DNA of 7,186 nucleotides, from assembly GCA_041628615.1 (NCBI GenBank), contig JBFKOW010000169.1, positions 1 through 7,186 on the forward strand, given 5' to 3'. Positions within the stretch are counted from its first letter, which is position 1; every line of letters starts with the position of its first letter. Of the stretch, positions 1 through 6,355 are shown one piece after another. Position numbers and translations under genes: made by a program. The notes beneath the pieces are model-generated. The model worked only from the letters and a program-made list of their open reading frames with translations, ran no database searches and was not told where the DNA came from. Source of the stretch: JAMWZF01 sp041628615. Lineage in GTDB: Bacteria; Pseudomonadota; Alphaproteobacteria; Rhodobacterales; Rhodobacteraceae.

Positions 1-1247
1 CCGGCGCCGCCGCGCAGCGTGTCCGCGCCGCCGCCGTCGAACACGATGTCGTCGCCCGCGCCGCCGAGCAGCAGGTCGGCCCCGGCGGAGCCCATCACCA
101 GGTCGTCGCCCGCCCCGCCGGTCGCGGTGCCGCCGCTCTCGGGCGCGGCGGCGGTGATCCCGGGGCCGAGGCCGACCCGGTGCAGGCTCATCCCGTTCTC
201 GGTGCCGCTCAGGCTCAGGATGTGCAGGTCGCCCCCGGCCTCGTAGAGATCGACCGCAACCAGCCCGGTGAGCGCCGTGCCGGTGCTGTCGGCGAGGCTG
301 CCGAGATGCACCAGCCGCCCGCCGGGCAGCAGCCGGAACAGCGCCAGCCCCTGGTCCCCGGCGCCGGCGGCCACGACATAGGCGGCGCCGCCGATCACCA
401 GCCCGGCGATGTCGCTGACCGCCTCGAACCGGGTGTCAAGCGTGTCGGTCAGGTGGTCGGTCAGGGTCAGCCGCCCGTCGCCGCCGATCCGCACGACGCT
501 CAGGCTGTCGCTCTGCCCGCCGCCGATCACAGCATAGGTCTCGCCCTCCACGGCGATCACCGCGAGCGCGGTCGGCGCGCCGATCCCCGGTCCGGCCGCC
601 ACCGGCAGGCTGTCGGTCAGGGTCAGGCTGCCCGGCCCGGCGACGGCGAAGACCGCGAGCGAGGCGTCGCCCTGGCCCAGCGCGAGCACGAAATCCGCGC
701 CGCCCGCCGTCGCCGCCCGCAGCAGGGAGGGGGCAAGCCCGGCCGGGCCCGTCCCGGCGGGACCGGCGGGGCCGGCGGGGGCGGCGCCCGGGTCGAGCGC
801 CCAGCCGCGCAGGCCGTCGCTGCCCGGCCGGGTGGCGTAGGCCATGCCGCCGAGGTGCAGCGCCGAGGACAGTCCGGTTTCGGTCCCCGGCGCGGCGTCG
901 ATCAGCGGGCCGAGACCGCCTGCGCCGTCGAGCGCCACCTGCCGCGCCCCGGCGCCCCCCGCCAGCCCGGTGAGCAGCAGCACCGGCAGGCCGCCGGGTC
1001 CGGCCATCACCGACAGCGCCGGAGCGACGCCCGGCAGCGGGCTGCCGGGCAGTGGCAGGACGCCGATCTGGGCCAGGCTGCCGTCGCCGCCGACGCGGTA
1101 GGCCACCAGCCCGGCGGTTCCGGGCCGGCCGAGGGTGTAGGCGTAGCGGGCGCCGCCGATCCCGAGCACGACGAGGTCGGCGCCGGCGGCCAGCGCCGAC
1201 CCGGTGTCCCCGGTCAGGGTGTTCAGGTGGGCGAAGCCCGGCTGCAC
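1..1247 (-). CDS. RTX-type calcium-binding protein with N-terminal propeller-like repeats (partial, C-terminus outside window)
   Basis: The frame runs open from a GTG start at 1247 to the left edge, giving 415 residues without a stop. Residues about 373-415 (bases 3-125) are RTX nonapeptides of the GGxGxDxUx type: GGAGDDLVM, GSAGADLLL, GGAGDDIVF and DGGGADTLR. In this family such repeats bind calcium and mark proteins exported by type I secretion. There is no N-terminal signal peptide, which fits that route, where the signal is C-terminal. Residues about 30-350 hold seven similar strands (near 35, 89, 137, 186, 238, 290 and 342), each a hydrophobic stretch followed by Gly and then a motif like LxVFRL; I infer a seven-bladed beta-propeller. 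A Gly-Pro-Ala-rich stretch lies near residues 150-170. The GTG start is supported by an in-frame stop only two codons upstream (1251-1253) and by GGGAGA nine bases upstream. The protein's role (adhesin, enzyme or surface protein) cannot be told from this part. Confidence 0.85.
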   Translation of the reverse strand, partial: MQPGFAHLNTLTGDTGSALAAGADLVVLGIGGARYAYTLGRPGTAGLVAYRVGGDGSLAQIGVLPLPGSPLPGVAPALSVMAGPGGLPVLLLTGLAGGAGARQVALDGAGGLGPLIDAAPGTETGLSSALHLGGMAYATRPGSDGLRGWALDPGAAPAGPAGPAGTGPAGLAPSLLRAATAGGADFVLALGQGDASLAVFAVAGPGSLTLTDSLPVAAGPGIGAPTALAVIAVEGETYAVIGGGQSDSLSVVRIGGDGRLTLTDHLTDTLDTRFEAVSDIAGLVIGGAAYVVAAGAGDQGLALFRLLPGGRLVHLGSLADSTGTALTGLVAVDLYEAGGDLHILSLSGTENGMSLHRVGLGPGITAAAPESGGTATGGAGDDLVMGSAGADLLLGGAGDDIVFDGGGADTLRGGA

Positions 1248-1256
1248 CGGTCAGGA

Positions 1257-1262
1257 TCTCCC
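1257..1262 (-). promoter_or_regulatory. Ribosome binding site of the RTX gene
   Basis: On the minus strand this reads GGGAGA, nine bases before the GTG at 1247. It supports that non-ATG start, which is also confined by an in-frame TGA at 1251-1253 lying between this site and the start codon. Confidence 0.5.
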
Positions 1263-1329
1263 GTTGCTCGGCGCTGGACAGGATGGGGGACGGGCCTTAA
1301 CGGAGCCTCAAGGACTCGGCGAAAAATCC

Positions 1330-2451
1330 ATGACCGATCATCACAATCCGACCGGCCGGGACGGCGGCGCGGACCCCGCGGAGGCCGGGCTCTTCGCGAT
1401 CTGCCTGCCGGGGCTGGAGCCGCTGCTGGCCGACGAGGCGCGCGCGGCGGGCTTCGCCGGGGTCGTCGAGATGCCCGGCGGCGTCGCCATGGACGGCGGC
1501 GCGGCCGAGGCGCTGGAGGCCAACCTGCGGCTGCGGATCGCCACCCGGATCCTGTGGCGGCTGGCGGCGTTCCGCGCCCTGCACCTCGCCCAGCTCGACA
1601 AGCGGGCGCGCAAGCTCGACTGGGCCGCGATCCTGCCTACCGGCGCGCGGGTCTCGGTGGACGCGGCCTGCCGCAAGTCGCGGATCTACCACGACCGCGC
1701 CGCCGCGCAGCGCGTCGCCCGCGCCATCGCCGATGCGGTGCCGCCGCGCGACGGCGGCCCGGCGCTGGCCCTGAAGGTGCGGATCGAGGACGACCTCTGC
1801 ACCATCAGCCTCGACACCACGGGCGAGCCGCTGCACCGGCGGGGCCACAAGCAGTTCGTCGGCAAGGCGCCGCTGCGCGAGGGGATGGCGGCGGCGTTCC
1901 TCGCCCGGCTGGGTTTCGACCCGGCGGCCCCGGTGGCCGTGGTGGACCCGATGTGCGGCTCGGGCACGATCCCGATCGAGGCGGCGGAGATGGCGGCGGG
2001 GCTGTGGCCGGGCCGGTCGCGGTCCTTCGCCGTCGAGGCGCTGGGCCTCGCGCGGCCCGCGCCGCCGCCGGGCCGCGCGGTGCCGCAGCTGTTCTTCGGC
2101 TTCGACCGGGACCAGGGCGCGGTGCGCGGCGCGGCGGAGAACGCGGCCCGCGCCGGGGTGCCCGCGGGTTTCGCCTGCCAGCCGGTGAGCGAATTGCGCC
2201 CGCCCGAGGGCCTGCCGCCGGGGATCGTGCTGACCAACCCGCCCTACGGGCAGCGGATCGGCGACCGCAAGCTGCTGTTCGGCCTCTACGGCGCGCTGGG
2301 CGGGGTGCTGCGCGACCGCTTCGCCGGCTGGCGGGTGGGGATCGTGACCGCCGACGCCGGGCTGGCGAAGGCCGCCGGTCTCGACCTCGCGCCGTTCGGC
2401 CCGGTGAGCCATTCGGGGCTGAAGGTCACCCTGTGGGAGGGCCGCGTCTGA
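1330..2451 (+). CDS. THUMP-domain class I SAM-dependent RNA methyltransferase (RlmL type)
   Basis: A 373-residue protein. Known family members transfer a methyl group from S-adenosylmethionine to the N2 of a guanine in RNA; the E. coli relative is the N-terminal half of RlmKL, which modifies 23S rRNA G2445. Residues about 20-165 match the ferredoxin-like and THUMP RNA-binding part, with the typical LRIATRILWRLAAF (68-81) and LHRRGHKQFVGKAPLREG (168-185). The Rossmann methyltransferase domain follows: motif I is DPMCGSGT at 206-213 and the catalytic motif IV is TNPPYG at 302-307, the NPPY form expected for N2-guanine methylation. The C-terminal RlmK half of the E. coli fusion is absent, as in many alphaproteobacteria. 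I chose ATG 1330 because an upstream ATG at 1204 would run into the divergent RTX gene and add 42 residues unlike the family. The ribosome site is weak (AAGGA at 1310-1314, 15 bases away). The exact RNA target is not proven. Confidence 0.88.
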   Translation: MTDHHNPTGRDGGADPAEAGLFAICLPGLEPLLADEARAAGFAGVVEMPGGVAMDGGAAEALEANLRLRIATRILWRLAAFRALHLAQLDKRARKLDWAAILPTGARVSVDAACRKSRIYHDRAAAQRVARAIADAVPPRDGGPALALKVRIEDDLCTISLDTTGEPLHRRGHKQFVGKAPLREGMAAAFLARLGFDPAAPVAVVDPMCGSGTIPIEAAEMAAGLWPGRSRSFAVEALGLARPAPPPGRAVPQLFFGFDRDQGAVRGAAENAARAGVPAGFACQPVSELRPPEGLPPGIVLTNPPYGQRIGDRKLLFGLYGALGGVLRDRFAGWRVGIVTADAGLAKAAGLDLAPFGPVSHSGLKVTLWEGRV

Positions 2452-2458
2452 GACGGAC

Positions 2459-2512
2459 GGTGGGTCGAGACCCACCTTACGGGGCGCGCGGTGAGGTGGG
2501 TCTTGACCCACC
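2459..2512. repeat. 54-bp nested palindrome, possibly a bidirectional terminator or dispersed intergenic repeat
   Basis: It fills most of the 79-bp gap between two convergent stop codons (2451 and 2533). The octamer GGTGGGTC or its complement occurs four times. Two short hairpins, GGTGGGTC-GA-GACCCACC (2459-2476) and GGTGGGTC-TT-GACCCACC (2495-2512), lie 36 bp apart. The inner arms can also pair with each other: GACCCACCTTAC (2469-2480) with GTGAGGTGGGTC (2491-2502), 11 of 12 matching around a 10-base GC loop, while the outer arms (2459-2466 and 2505-2512) pair perfectly. The whole element is thus a near-palindrome with two competing folds. There is no T-tract, so it is not a standard intrinsic terminator. 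Its position suggests transcript ending from both sides, or a repeat family that lands between convergent genes; both are inference. Confidence 0.7.
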
Positions 2513-2530
2513 CTCCCTGCTCGCCGGCGG

Positions 2531-3139
2531 TCAGTCCAGCGTCACGCCCGCGTCGCGCATGCTGCTGACCGCCGCGTCCATCGACCCGTTCAGGTCGATC
2601 CCCCGGCAGAGCCCGGTCCGCACCTCGACCGCGAAGCCCAGCCTCGCGGCGTCCAACGCCGAGTAGTTGACGCAGAAATCCGTCGCCAGCCCGGCCATCA
2701 CCAGCCGGGTCACCCCCCGGGTCCGCAGGTAGCCCTCGAGCCCGGTGGGCGTGGTCCGGTCGTTCTCGAAGAACGCCGAATAGCTGTCGATCGCCGGGTT
2801 GAATCCCTTGCGGATCAACAGGTCGGCCCGGTCGGTTTCGAGGTCGGGGTGGAACGCCGCGCCGGGGCTGCCCTGGATGCAGTGGTCGGGCCAGAGCACC
2901 TGCGGCCCGTAGGGCATCTCGGTCATCTCCATCGGCGCCTTGCCGGGATGCGCCGAGGCGAAGGAGGAATGTCCCGCCGGGTGCCAGTCCTGGGTCAGCA
3001 CCACCGCCGCCCCGGCGGCCTGCATCTCGGCGATCAGCGCGTTGATCCCCGGCACCACCGCGTCCCCGTCCGGCACGGCCAGCGCGCCGCCGGGGCAGAA
3101 ATCGTTCTGCACGTCGATCACGATCAGGGCGGTGGTCAT
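2531..3139 (-). CDS. pncA: Nicotinamidase PncA
   Basis: A 202-residue cytoplasmic hydrolase of the isochorismatase-like superfamily. It deaminates nicotinamide to nicotinate and ammonia, feeding NAD salvage through the Preiss-Handler route; the same enzyme activates pyrazinamide in mycobacteria. The start reads MTTALIVIDVQNDFCPGG. The catalytic triad is complete: Asp9 in the VIDVQNDF motif, Lys111 in LLIRKGFNP and Cys156 in GLATDFCV. Asp51 and His53 in TQDWHP, with His57 and His86 (WPDHCIQG) nearby, fit the metal site and the usual family signatures. The length is close to the roughly 213 residues of the E. coli enzyme. I chose ATG 3139 rather than an upstream in-frame ATG at 3208, because the hydrophobic first strand starts at once after it, AAAGGA lies seven bases upstream, and the longer form would overlap the divergent glycosylase gene. 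It is convergent with the methyltransferase gene and divergent from the glycosylase gene. Confidence 0.95.
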   Translation of the reverse strand: MTTALIVIDVQNDFCPGGALAVPDGDAVVPGINALIAEMQAAGAAVVLTQDWHPAGHSSFASAHPGKAPMEMTEMPYGPQVLWPDHCIQGSPGAAFHPDLETDRADLLIRKGFNPAIDSYSAFFENDRTTPTGLEGYLRTRGVTRLVMAGLATDFCVNYSALDAARLGFAVEVRTGLCRGIDLNGSMDAAVSSMRDAGVTLD

Positions 3140-3146
3140 GGCGGGG

Positions 3147-3152
3147 TCCTTT
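3147..3152 (-). promoter_or_regulatory. Ribosome binding site of pncA
   Basis: On the minus strand this reads AAAGGA, seven bases before ATG 3139. It decides between that start and the in-frame ATG at 3208, which would prepend 23 residues not expected in this family. Confidence 0.6.
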
Positions 3153-3206
3153 CGCGGCTGGTCGGTTGCCGGCACTATGGCGAAGCGCAACCGGGGGCGA
3201 AAGGGC

Positions 3207-4397
3207 ATGACGGGTCACAGGCGGATCGGCAACGACGCGGCGCGGGCGCTGTTCCTCGACCGCCACGGCCTGCTCGGGCCGGGACCGGGCGGCGGCCTGG
3301 CGGGCCTGATCGCCGGCCTCGGGTTCGTCCAGATCGACAGCGTCAACACCCTCGCCCGCGCCCATGACCACATCCTCTGGGCCCGGCGGCAGAGCTACCG
3401 CCCGCCGGACCTGTCCCGCGCGCTGGAGCGCGGCGCGGTGTTCGAGCACTGGACCCACGACGCCGCCGCGATCCCGATGGACTTCTACCCCTACTGGCGG
3501 CTCAAGTTCGCCCGCGACCGCGCCCGCTGCGACGCCCGCTGGCCGGCCTGGCGCCGCGAGGGCTACCGCGACCGCTTCGACGCCGTGCTGGACCGTATCG
3601 CCGCCCATGGCCCGGTCACCTCGGCCGAGATGGGCGACGGCGAGGACCGCGGCTCGACCGGCTGGTGGGACTGGCACCCGTCGAAGACCGCGCTGGAATA
3701 CCTCTGGCGCGCGGGCCGTCTCGCGGTGGCCCGGCGCGAGGGATTCCGCAAGGTCTATGACCTCGCCGAGAACGTGATCCCCGCCGCCCTGCGCGCCGAT
3801 CACCGCCCCGAGGCCGAGATCGTCGACTGGGCCTGCGCCGCGGCGCTCGACCGGCTGGGTTTCGCCACCAGCGGCGAACTGGCGGCGTTCTGGGACATCG
3901 TCACCCCGGCCGAGGCGAAGGACTGGGTGGCGCGGGCGCTGGCCGAGGGCCGGGTGGAGCCGGTGGAGATCGGGCTGGCGGCGGGCGGCTGGCGCCGCTC
4001 GGTGGCCTGGCCGGGCACCGCGCCGGACCCGGACCGCGCCCACGGCAGCCGGGTCCGCATCCTGTCCCCCTTCGACCCGGCGCTGCGCGACCGCAAGCGC
4101 GCCGCGCGGCTGTTCGGCTTCGACTACCGGATCGAGATCTTCGTCCCCGAGCCCTGCCGCCGCTACGGCTACTACGTGTTCCCGGTCTTCGAGGGGGCCC
4201 GCGCCATCGGCCGCATCGACATGAAGGCCGAGCGCGCCGCGGGCTGCCTGTCGGTCACCGCCTTCTGGCCGGAGCCGGGGGTGCGGATGGGCAAGGGCCG
4301 GCTGCGGCGGCTGGAGGCGGAGCTGGACCGGATCGGCCGGCTGGGCGGCTGCGGGTCGGTCCGCTTCGCCGACGGCTGGCTGCGCGGCCCGGGCTGA
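3207..4397 (+). CDS. ycaQ: YcaQ/AlkX-family DNA glycosylase (winged-helix DNA-binding protein)
   Basis: A 396-residue protein of the HTH_42 superfamily; E. coli YcaQ (AlkX) has about 410. Characterised members (bacterial AlkZ and AlkX) excise alkylated bases and unhook DNA interstrand crosslinks. The key motif is VQIDSVNTLARAHDHILW, residues 41-58: Gln42-Ile-Asp44 is the Gln-x-Asp catalytic signature of the AlkX branch, whereas AlkZ enzymes carry Gln-x-Gln. Other family blocks are VFEHWTHDAAAIP at about 79-91, a tryptophan-rich region and SVTAFWPEPGV near the C-terminus. The protein is basic and lacks membrane segments, as expected for a cytosolic DNA-binding enzyme. An upstream in-frame ATG at 3177 would add ten residues, but I chose 3207 because the family's N-terminal helix (RRIGNDAARALFLDRHGLL) begins right there and GGGGG lies nine bases upstream; the call is not certain. 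It is divergent from pncA across 67 bp and convergent with amtB. Confidence 0.87.
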   Translation: MTGHRRIGNDAARALFLDRHGLLGPGPGGGLAGLIAGLGFVQIDSVNTLARAHDHILWARRQSYRPPDLSRALERGAVFEHWTHDAAAIPMDFYPYWRLKFARDRARCDARWPAWRREGYRDRFDAVLDRIAAHGPVTSAEMGDGEDRGSTGWWDWHPSKTALEYLWRAGRLAVARREGFRKVYDLAENVIPAALRADHRPEAEIVDWACAAALDRLGFATSGELAAFWDIVTPAEAKDWVARALAEGRVEPVEIGLAAGGWRRSVAWPGTAPDPDRAHGSRVRILSPFDPALRDRKRAARLFGFDYRIEIFVPEPCRRYGYYVFPVFEGARAIGRIDMKAERAAGCLSVTAFWPEPGVRMGKGRLRRLEAELDRIGRLGGCGSVRFADGWLRGPG

Positions 4398-4402
4398 CCG
4401 GC

Positions 4403-4415
4403 GGCCCATCGGGCC
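4403..4415 (+). other. Short hairpin just after the ycaQ stop
   Basis: GGCCC-ATC-GGGCC, a five-pair stem with a three-base loop, begins six bases after the glycosylase stop codon. No T-tract follows on the plus strand, so it could at most help stabilise or end that transcript. This is weak on its own in such GC-rich DNA. Confidence 0.3.
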
Positions 4416-4423
4416 CTCACGAC

Positions 4424-4454
4424 AAAAAAAACCCGGGCGCGCGGGGCGCCCGGG
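4424..4454 (-). terminator. Intrinsic terminator for the glnK-amtB transcript
   Basis: Read on the minus strand, a nine-pair GC stem (CCCGGGCGC, loop of five, GCGCCCGGG; bases 4454-4432) is followed directly by eight T residues (4431-4424). This is a textbook Rho-independent terminator, placed 53 bases after the amtB stop. On the plus strand the A-tract precedes the hairpin, so it does not serve the convergent ycaQ gene in the same way. Confidence 0.88.
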
Positions 4455-4467
4455 CAGGTGGTCCGAT

Positions 4468-4497
4468 GGGGGCGGGCAGGAAGGAGGCCCCGCCCCC
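4468..4497 (-). other. GC-rich hairpin just after the amtB stop
   Basis: GGGGGCGGG (4468-4476) pairs perfectly with CCCGCCCCC (4489-4497) around a 12-base loop. In the amtB transcript it forms ten bases after the stop codon, upstream of the intrinsic terminator. It may protect the 3' end from exonucleases or aid termination; there is no T-tract, so its role is inferred. Confidence 0.4.
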
Positions 4498-4506
4498 GGG
4501 AGGAAT

Positions 4507-5841
4507 TCAGCCCTTGGTGAAGTCCGGGTAGGCTTCCATCCCGAGCTCGCTCACGTCGAGCCCGTTGATCTCGGCCTCCTCGTCGACCCGCAGGCCCATC
4601 ACCGCCTTCAGCACCAGCCAGACCACGGCAGAGCTGACGATGACGAACAGGCCGATGGCGATGATGCCGGTCAGCTGCCCGCCGAGGGTGGCGTCGGAGT
4701 TGGTCAGGACCACGGCCAGAGTGCCCCAGATGCCGGCGAACAGGTGCACCGGGATGGCGCCGACCACGTCGTCGATCTTGAACTTATCGAGCATCGGCAC
4801 CGCGAAGACCACGATCACGCCGCCCACGGCGCCGATCAGCGTCGCCGCGCCCAGCGTCGGGGTCAGCGGTTCGGCGGTGATCGACACGAGGCCGGCCAGC
4901 GCGCCGTTCAGCACCATGGTGAGGTCCGGCTTCTTGTAGAGCGCCTGGGTCAGCAGCAGCGCGGCCACGGCCCCGCCGGCGGCGGCGGCATTGGTGTTGG
5001 CGAACACCCGGCCGATGTCGGCGACGTCACCGACGGTGCCCATCGCCAGCTGCGAGCCGCCATTGAAGCCGAACCAGCCGAGCCACAGGATGAACGTGCC
5101 AAGGGTTGCCAGCGCCAGGTTGGAACCGGGCATCGGGTGGGTCCTGCCGTCCTTGTACTTGCCGATCCGCGGCCCGAGGATGAGCGCCCCGGTGAGCGCC
5201 GCCCAGCCGCCGACCGAATGCACGATGGTCGAGCCGGCGAAGTCCGAGAACATCTCGTCGAGCCAGCCGCCGCCCCAGTCCCAGGACGCCTGCAGCGGGT
5301 AGATGAACCCGGTCAGCACGATGACGAAGATCAGGAACGGCCAGAGCTTGATCCGCTCGGCCAGCGTGCCCGAGACGATCGACGCGGTGGTGGCGCAGAA
5401 CATCAGCTGGAAGAAGTAGTCGGTCGAGGTCGCCGCGTAGCCGTAATCGTCGGCCGCCTCGGCGGTCACGCCAACGGCCTCCATCACGGCCGGCCCGATG
5501 ACGCCCGACAGGTAGCCCTCGGAGATCCAGGTCCCCAGCGGGTACATCAGGTTGTAGCCGATCAGGTAGTACATGATCGCGGCGAGCGAGAAGAGCGCGA
5601 CGTTTTTGGTCAGCTGCATCGTCACGTTCTTGGACCGCACCAGGCCGGCTTCGAGCATCGCGAAGCCCGCGGCCATCCAGAACACGAGGAAGCCGCCGAT
5701 CAGGAACAGCAGCGAGTTGAAGATGAAGACGCTGTCGGTGGAGGCGTTCACGCCCGGCACCGGTCCTTCGTCCTGGGCCAGGCCCAGCGTCGGCGCCGCG
5801 ATCAGGGCGGCGGCGACCGGAATGAGTCGAGTGAGATTCAT
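4507..5841 (-). CDS. amtB: Ammonium transporter AmtB
   Basis: A 444-residue inner-membrane ammonium channel of the Amt/Mep/Rh family. Residues 1-22 look like a cleavable signal peptide (likely cut after GLA, before QDEG), as in E. coli AmtB, followed by about eleven membrane segments starting near residue 37. Conserved pore features are visible by alignment from memory: Phe148 in FQLMF and Phe259 for the Phe gate, Trp187 or Trp189 and Ser263 (WFGFNGGS) for the outer binding site, Asp200 in SDFAGSTIVH, and the twin histidines His208 and His366 (IPVHLFAG). The cytosolic tail GLRVDEEAEINGLDVSELG (416-434) is the conserved segment through which GlnK regulates the channel. The first membrane segment reads AMLEAGLVRSKN, nearer to the AMT1-like branch than to E. 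coli AmtB. It lies 30 bp after glnK in the same operon and ends at a clear intrinsic terminator. GGGA occurs about ten bases before ATG 5841. Confidence 0.96.
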   Translation of the reverse strand: MNLTRLIPVAAALIAAPTLGLAQDEGPVPGVNASTDSVFIFNSLLFLIGGFLVFWMAAGFAMLEAGLVRSKNVTMQLTKNVALFSLAAIMYYLIGYNLMYPLGTWISEGYLSGVIGPAVMEAVGVTAEAADDYGYAATSTDYFFQLMFCATTASIVSGTLAERIKLWPFLIFVIVLTGFIYPLQASWDWGGGWLDEMFSDFAGSTIVHSVGGWAALTGALILGPRIGKYKDGRTHPMPGSNLALATLGTFILWLGWFGFNGGSQLAMGTVGDVADIGRVFANTNAAAAGGAVAALLLTQALYKKPDLTMVLNGALAGLVSITAEPLTPTLGAATLIGAVGGVIVVFAVPMLDKFKIDDVVGAIPVHLFAGIWGTLAVVLTNSDATLGGQLTGIIAIGLFVIVSSAVVWLVLKAVMGLRVDEEAEINGLDVSELGMEAYPDFTKG

Positions 5842-5871
5842 GTCGTAGGTGTCCCTTTCCCTGACGCGGCC

Positions 5872-6210
5872 TTACAGCGCGTCTTCGTTGGTTTCGCCGG
5901 TCCGCACCCGCAGGGCGCTTTCGACGTCGAGGGTGAAGATCTTGCCGTCGCCGATCTTGTCGGTCTTGGCGGTCTTGGCGATCGTCGCCACCACCTGCTC
6001 GGCCATGCCGTCCGCGACCACGATCTCGAGCTTGACCTTGGGCACGAAGTTCACGGCGTATTCGGCGCCGCGGTAGATCTCGGTGTGACCGGACTGCGAG
6101 CCGAAGCCCTTGATTTCGGTCACCATCATGCCGCGCACCCCGATCCCGGTCAGCGCTTCGCGGACCTCCTCGAGCTTGAACGGCTTGATCGTTGCGATGA
6201 TGAGTTTCAC
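5872..6210 (-). CDS. glnK: PII nitrogen-regulatory protein GlnK
   Basis: A 112-residue PII signal protein, the usual family length. It forms a trimer that senses ATP, ADP and 2-oxoglutarate and, when nitrogen is sufficient, docks on AmtB to close the channel. The T-loop carries the uridylylation tyrosine Tyr51 in YRGAEY (46-51), and Gln39, which helps bind 2-oxoglutarate, is present. The C-terminal signature KIGDGKIFTLDVE (85-97) and the arginines in ALRVRTGE (99-106) form the nucleotide-binding side. The T-loop base reads GFGSQSGH rather than the GFGRQKGH of GlnB-type proteins. The start codon is GTG (6208-6210), backed by AAGGGG six bases upstream and by MKLIIATIKPFKLEEV, which matches the family N-terminus exactly. 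I assign GlnK rather than GlnB because amtB follows 30 bp downstream and glnA does not. Confidence 0.96.
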   Translation of the reverse strand: MKLIIATIKPFKLEEVREALTGIGVRGMMVTEIKGFGSQSGHTEIYRGAEYAVNFVPKVKLEIVVADGMAEQVVATIAKTAKTDKIGDGKIFTLDVESALRVRTGETNEDAL

Positions 6211-6216
6211 GATCTT

Positions 6217-6222
6217 CCCCTT
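6217..6222 (-). promoter_or_regulatory. Ribosome binding site of glnK
   Basis: On the minus strand this reads AAGGGG, six bases before the GTG start at 6210. It is one of the best sites in the window and supports the non-ATG start. Confidence 0.65.
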
Positions 6223-6337
6223 CAGGTTTCAGTCCAGGGCGGCCCGGTCCGAGCCGCCTTCACGCGGAACTAAAGGGCGCGACAGGGACCGGGGAACAAG
6301 GAAACGGCCCGCCGCGCCCGGCCCAAATCGGTTGGAG

Positions 6338-6355
6338 TTGCACATTTTTTGCACA
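6338..6355. promoter_or_regulatory. TTGCACA direct repeat, candidate operator
   Basis: TTGCACA occurs at 6338-6344 and again at 6349-6355, an 11-bp period that puts both copies on the same DNA face. The span TTGCACATTTTTTGCACAA is also a partial inverted repeat (outer TTG/CAA pairs). It lies about 130 bases upstream of glnK. NtrC sites in other bacteria contain GCAC/GTGC half-sites, so NtrC is one possible binder, but the match is loose and the regulator is unknown. Confidence 0.35.

Noticed and set aside
700..800. A collagen-like Gly-Pro-Ala repeat in the RTX protein
   Set aside because: Only a few irregular triplets occur, within a loop between predicted propeller strands; too short and irregular to call a collagen domain.
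1204..1329. An upstream ATG for the methyltransferase at 1204
   Set aside because: It would overlap the divergent RTX gene and add 42 residues with no family resemblance; ATG 1330 gives the expected N-terminus.
180..2666. An 828-residue plus-strand open frame across the RTX gene, the methyltransferase and the palindrome
   Set aside because: It is a chance product of strong GC bias: the translation is low-complexity Arg, Ala, Gly and Pro, while the other strand and another frame over the same bases encode recognisable proteins.
3140..3208. A longer pncA starting at 3208
   Set aside because: The 23 added residues are not seen in nicotinamidases, and a good ribosome site with correct spacing precedes ATG 3139.
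2286..4409. A 707-residue minus-strand open frame under ycaQ and pncA
   Set aside because: Its translation resembles no family and is antisense to, or out of frame with, two well-supported genes; such frames are expected at this GC content.
4744..6273. A 509-residue plus-strand open frame antisense to amtB and glnK
   Set aside because: The His, Arg, Gln and Gly-rich translation is the mirror of membrane-protein codons; amtB and glnK are unambiguous on the other strand.
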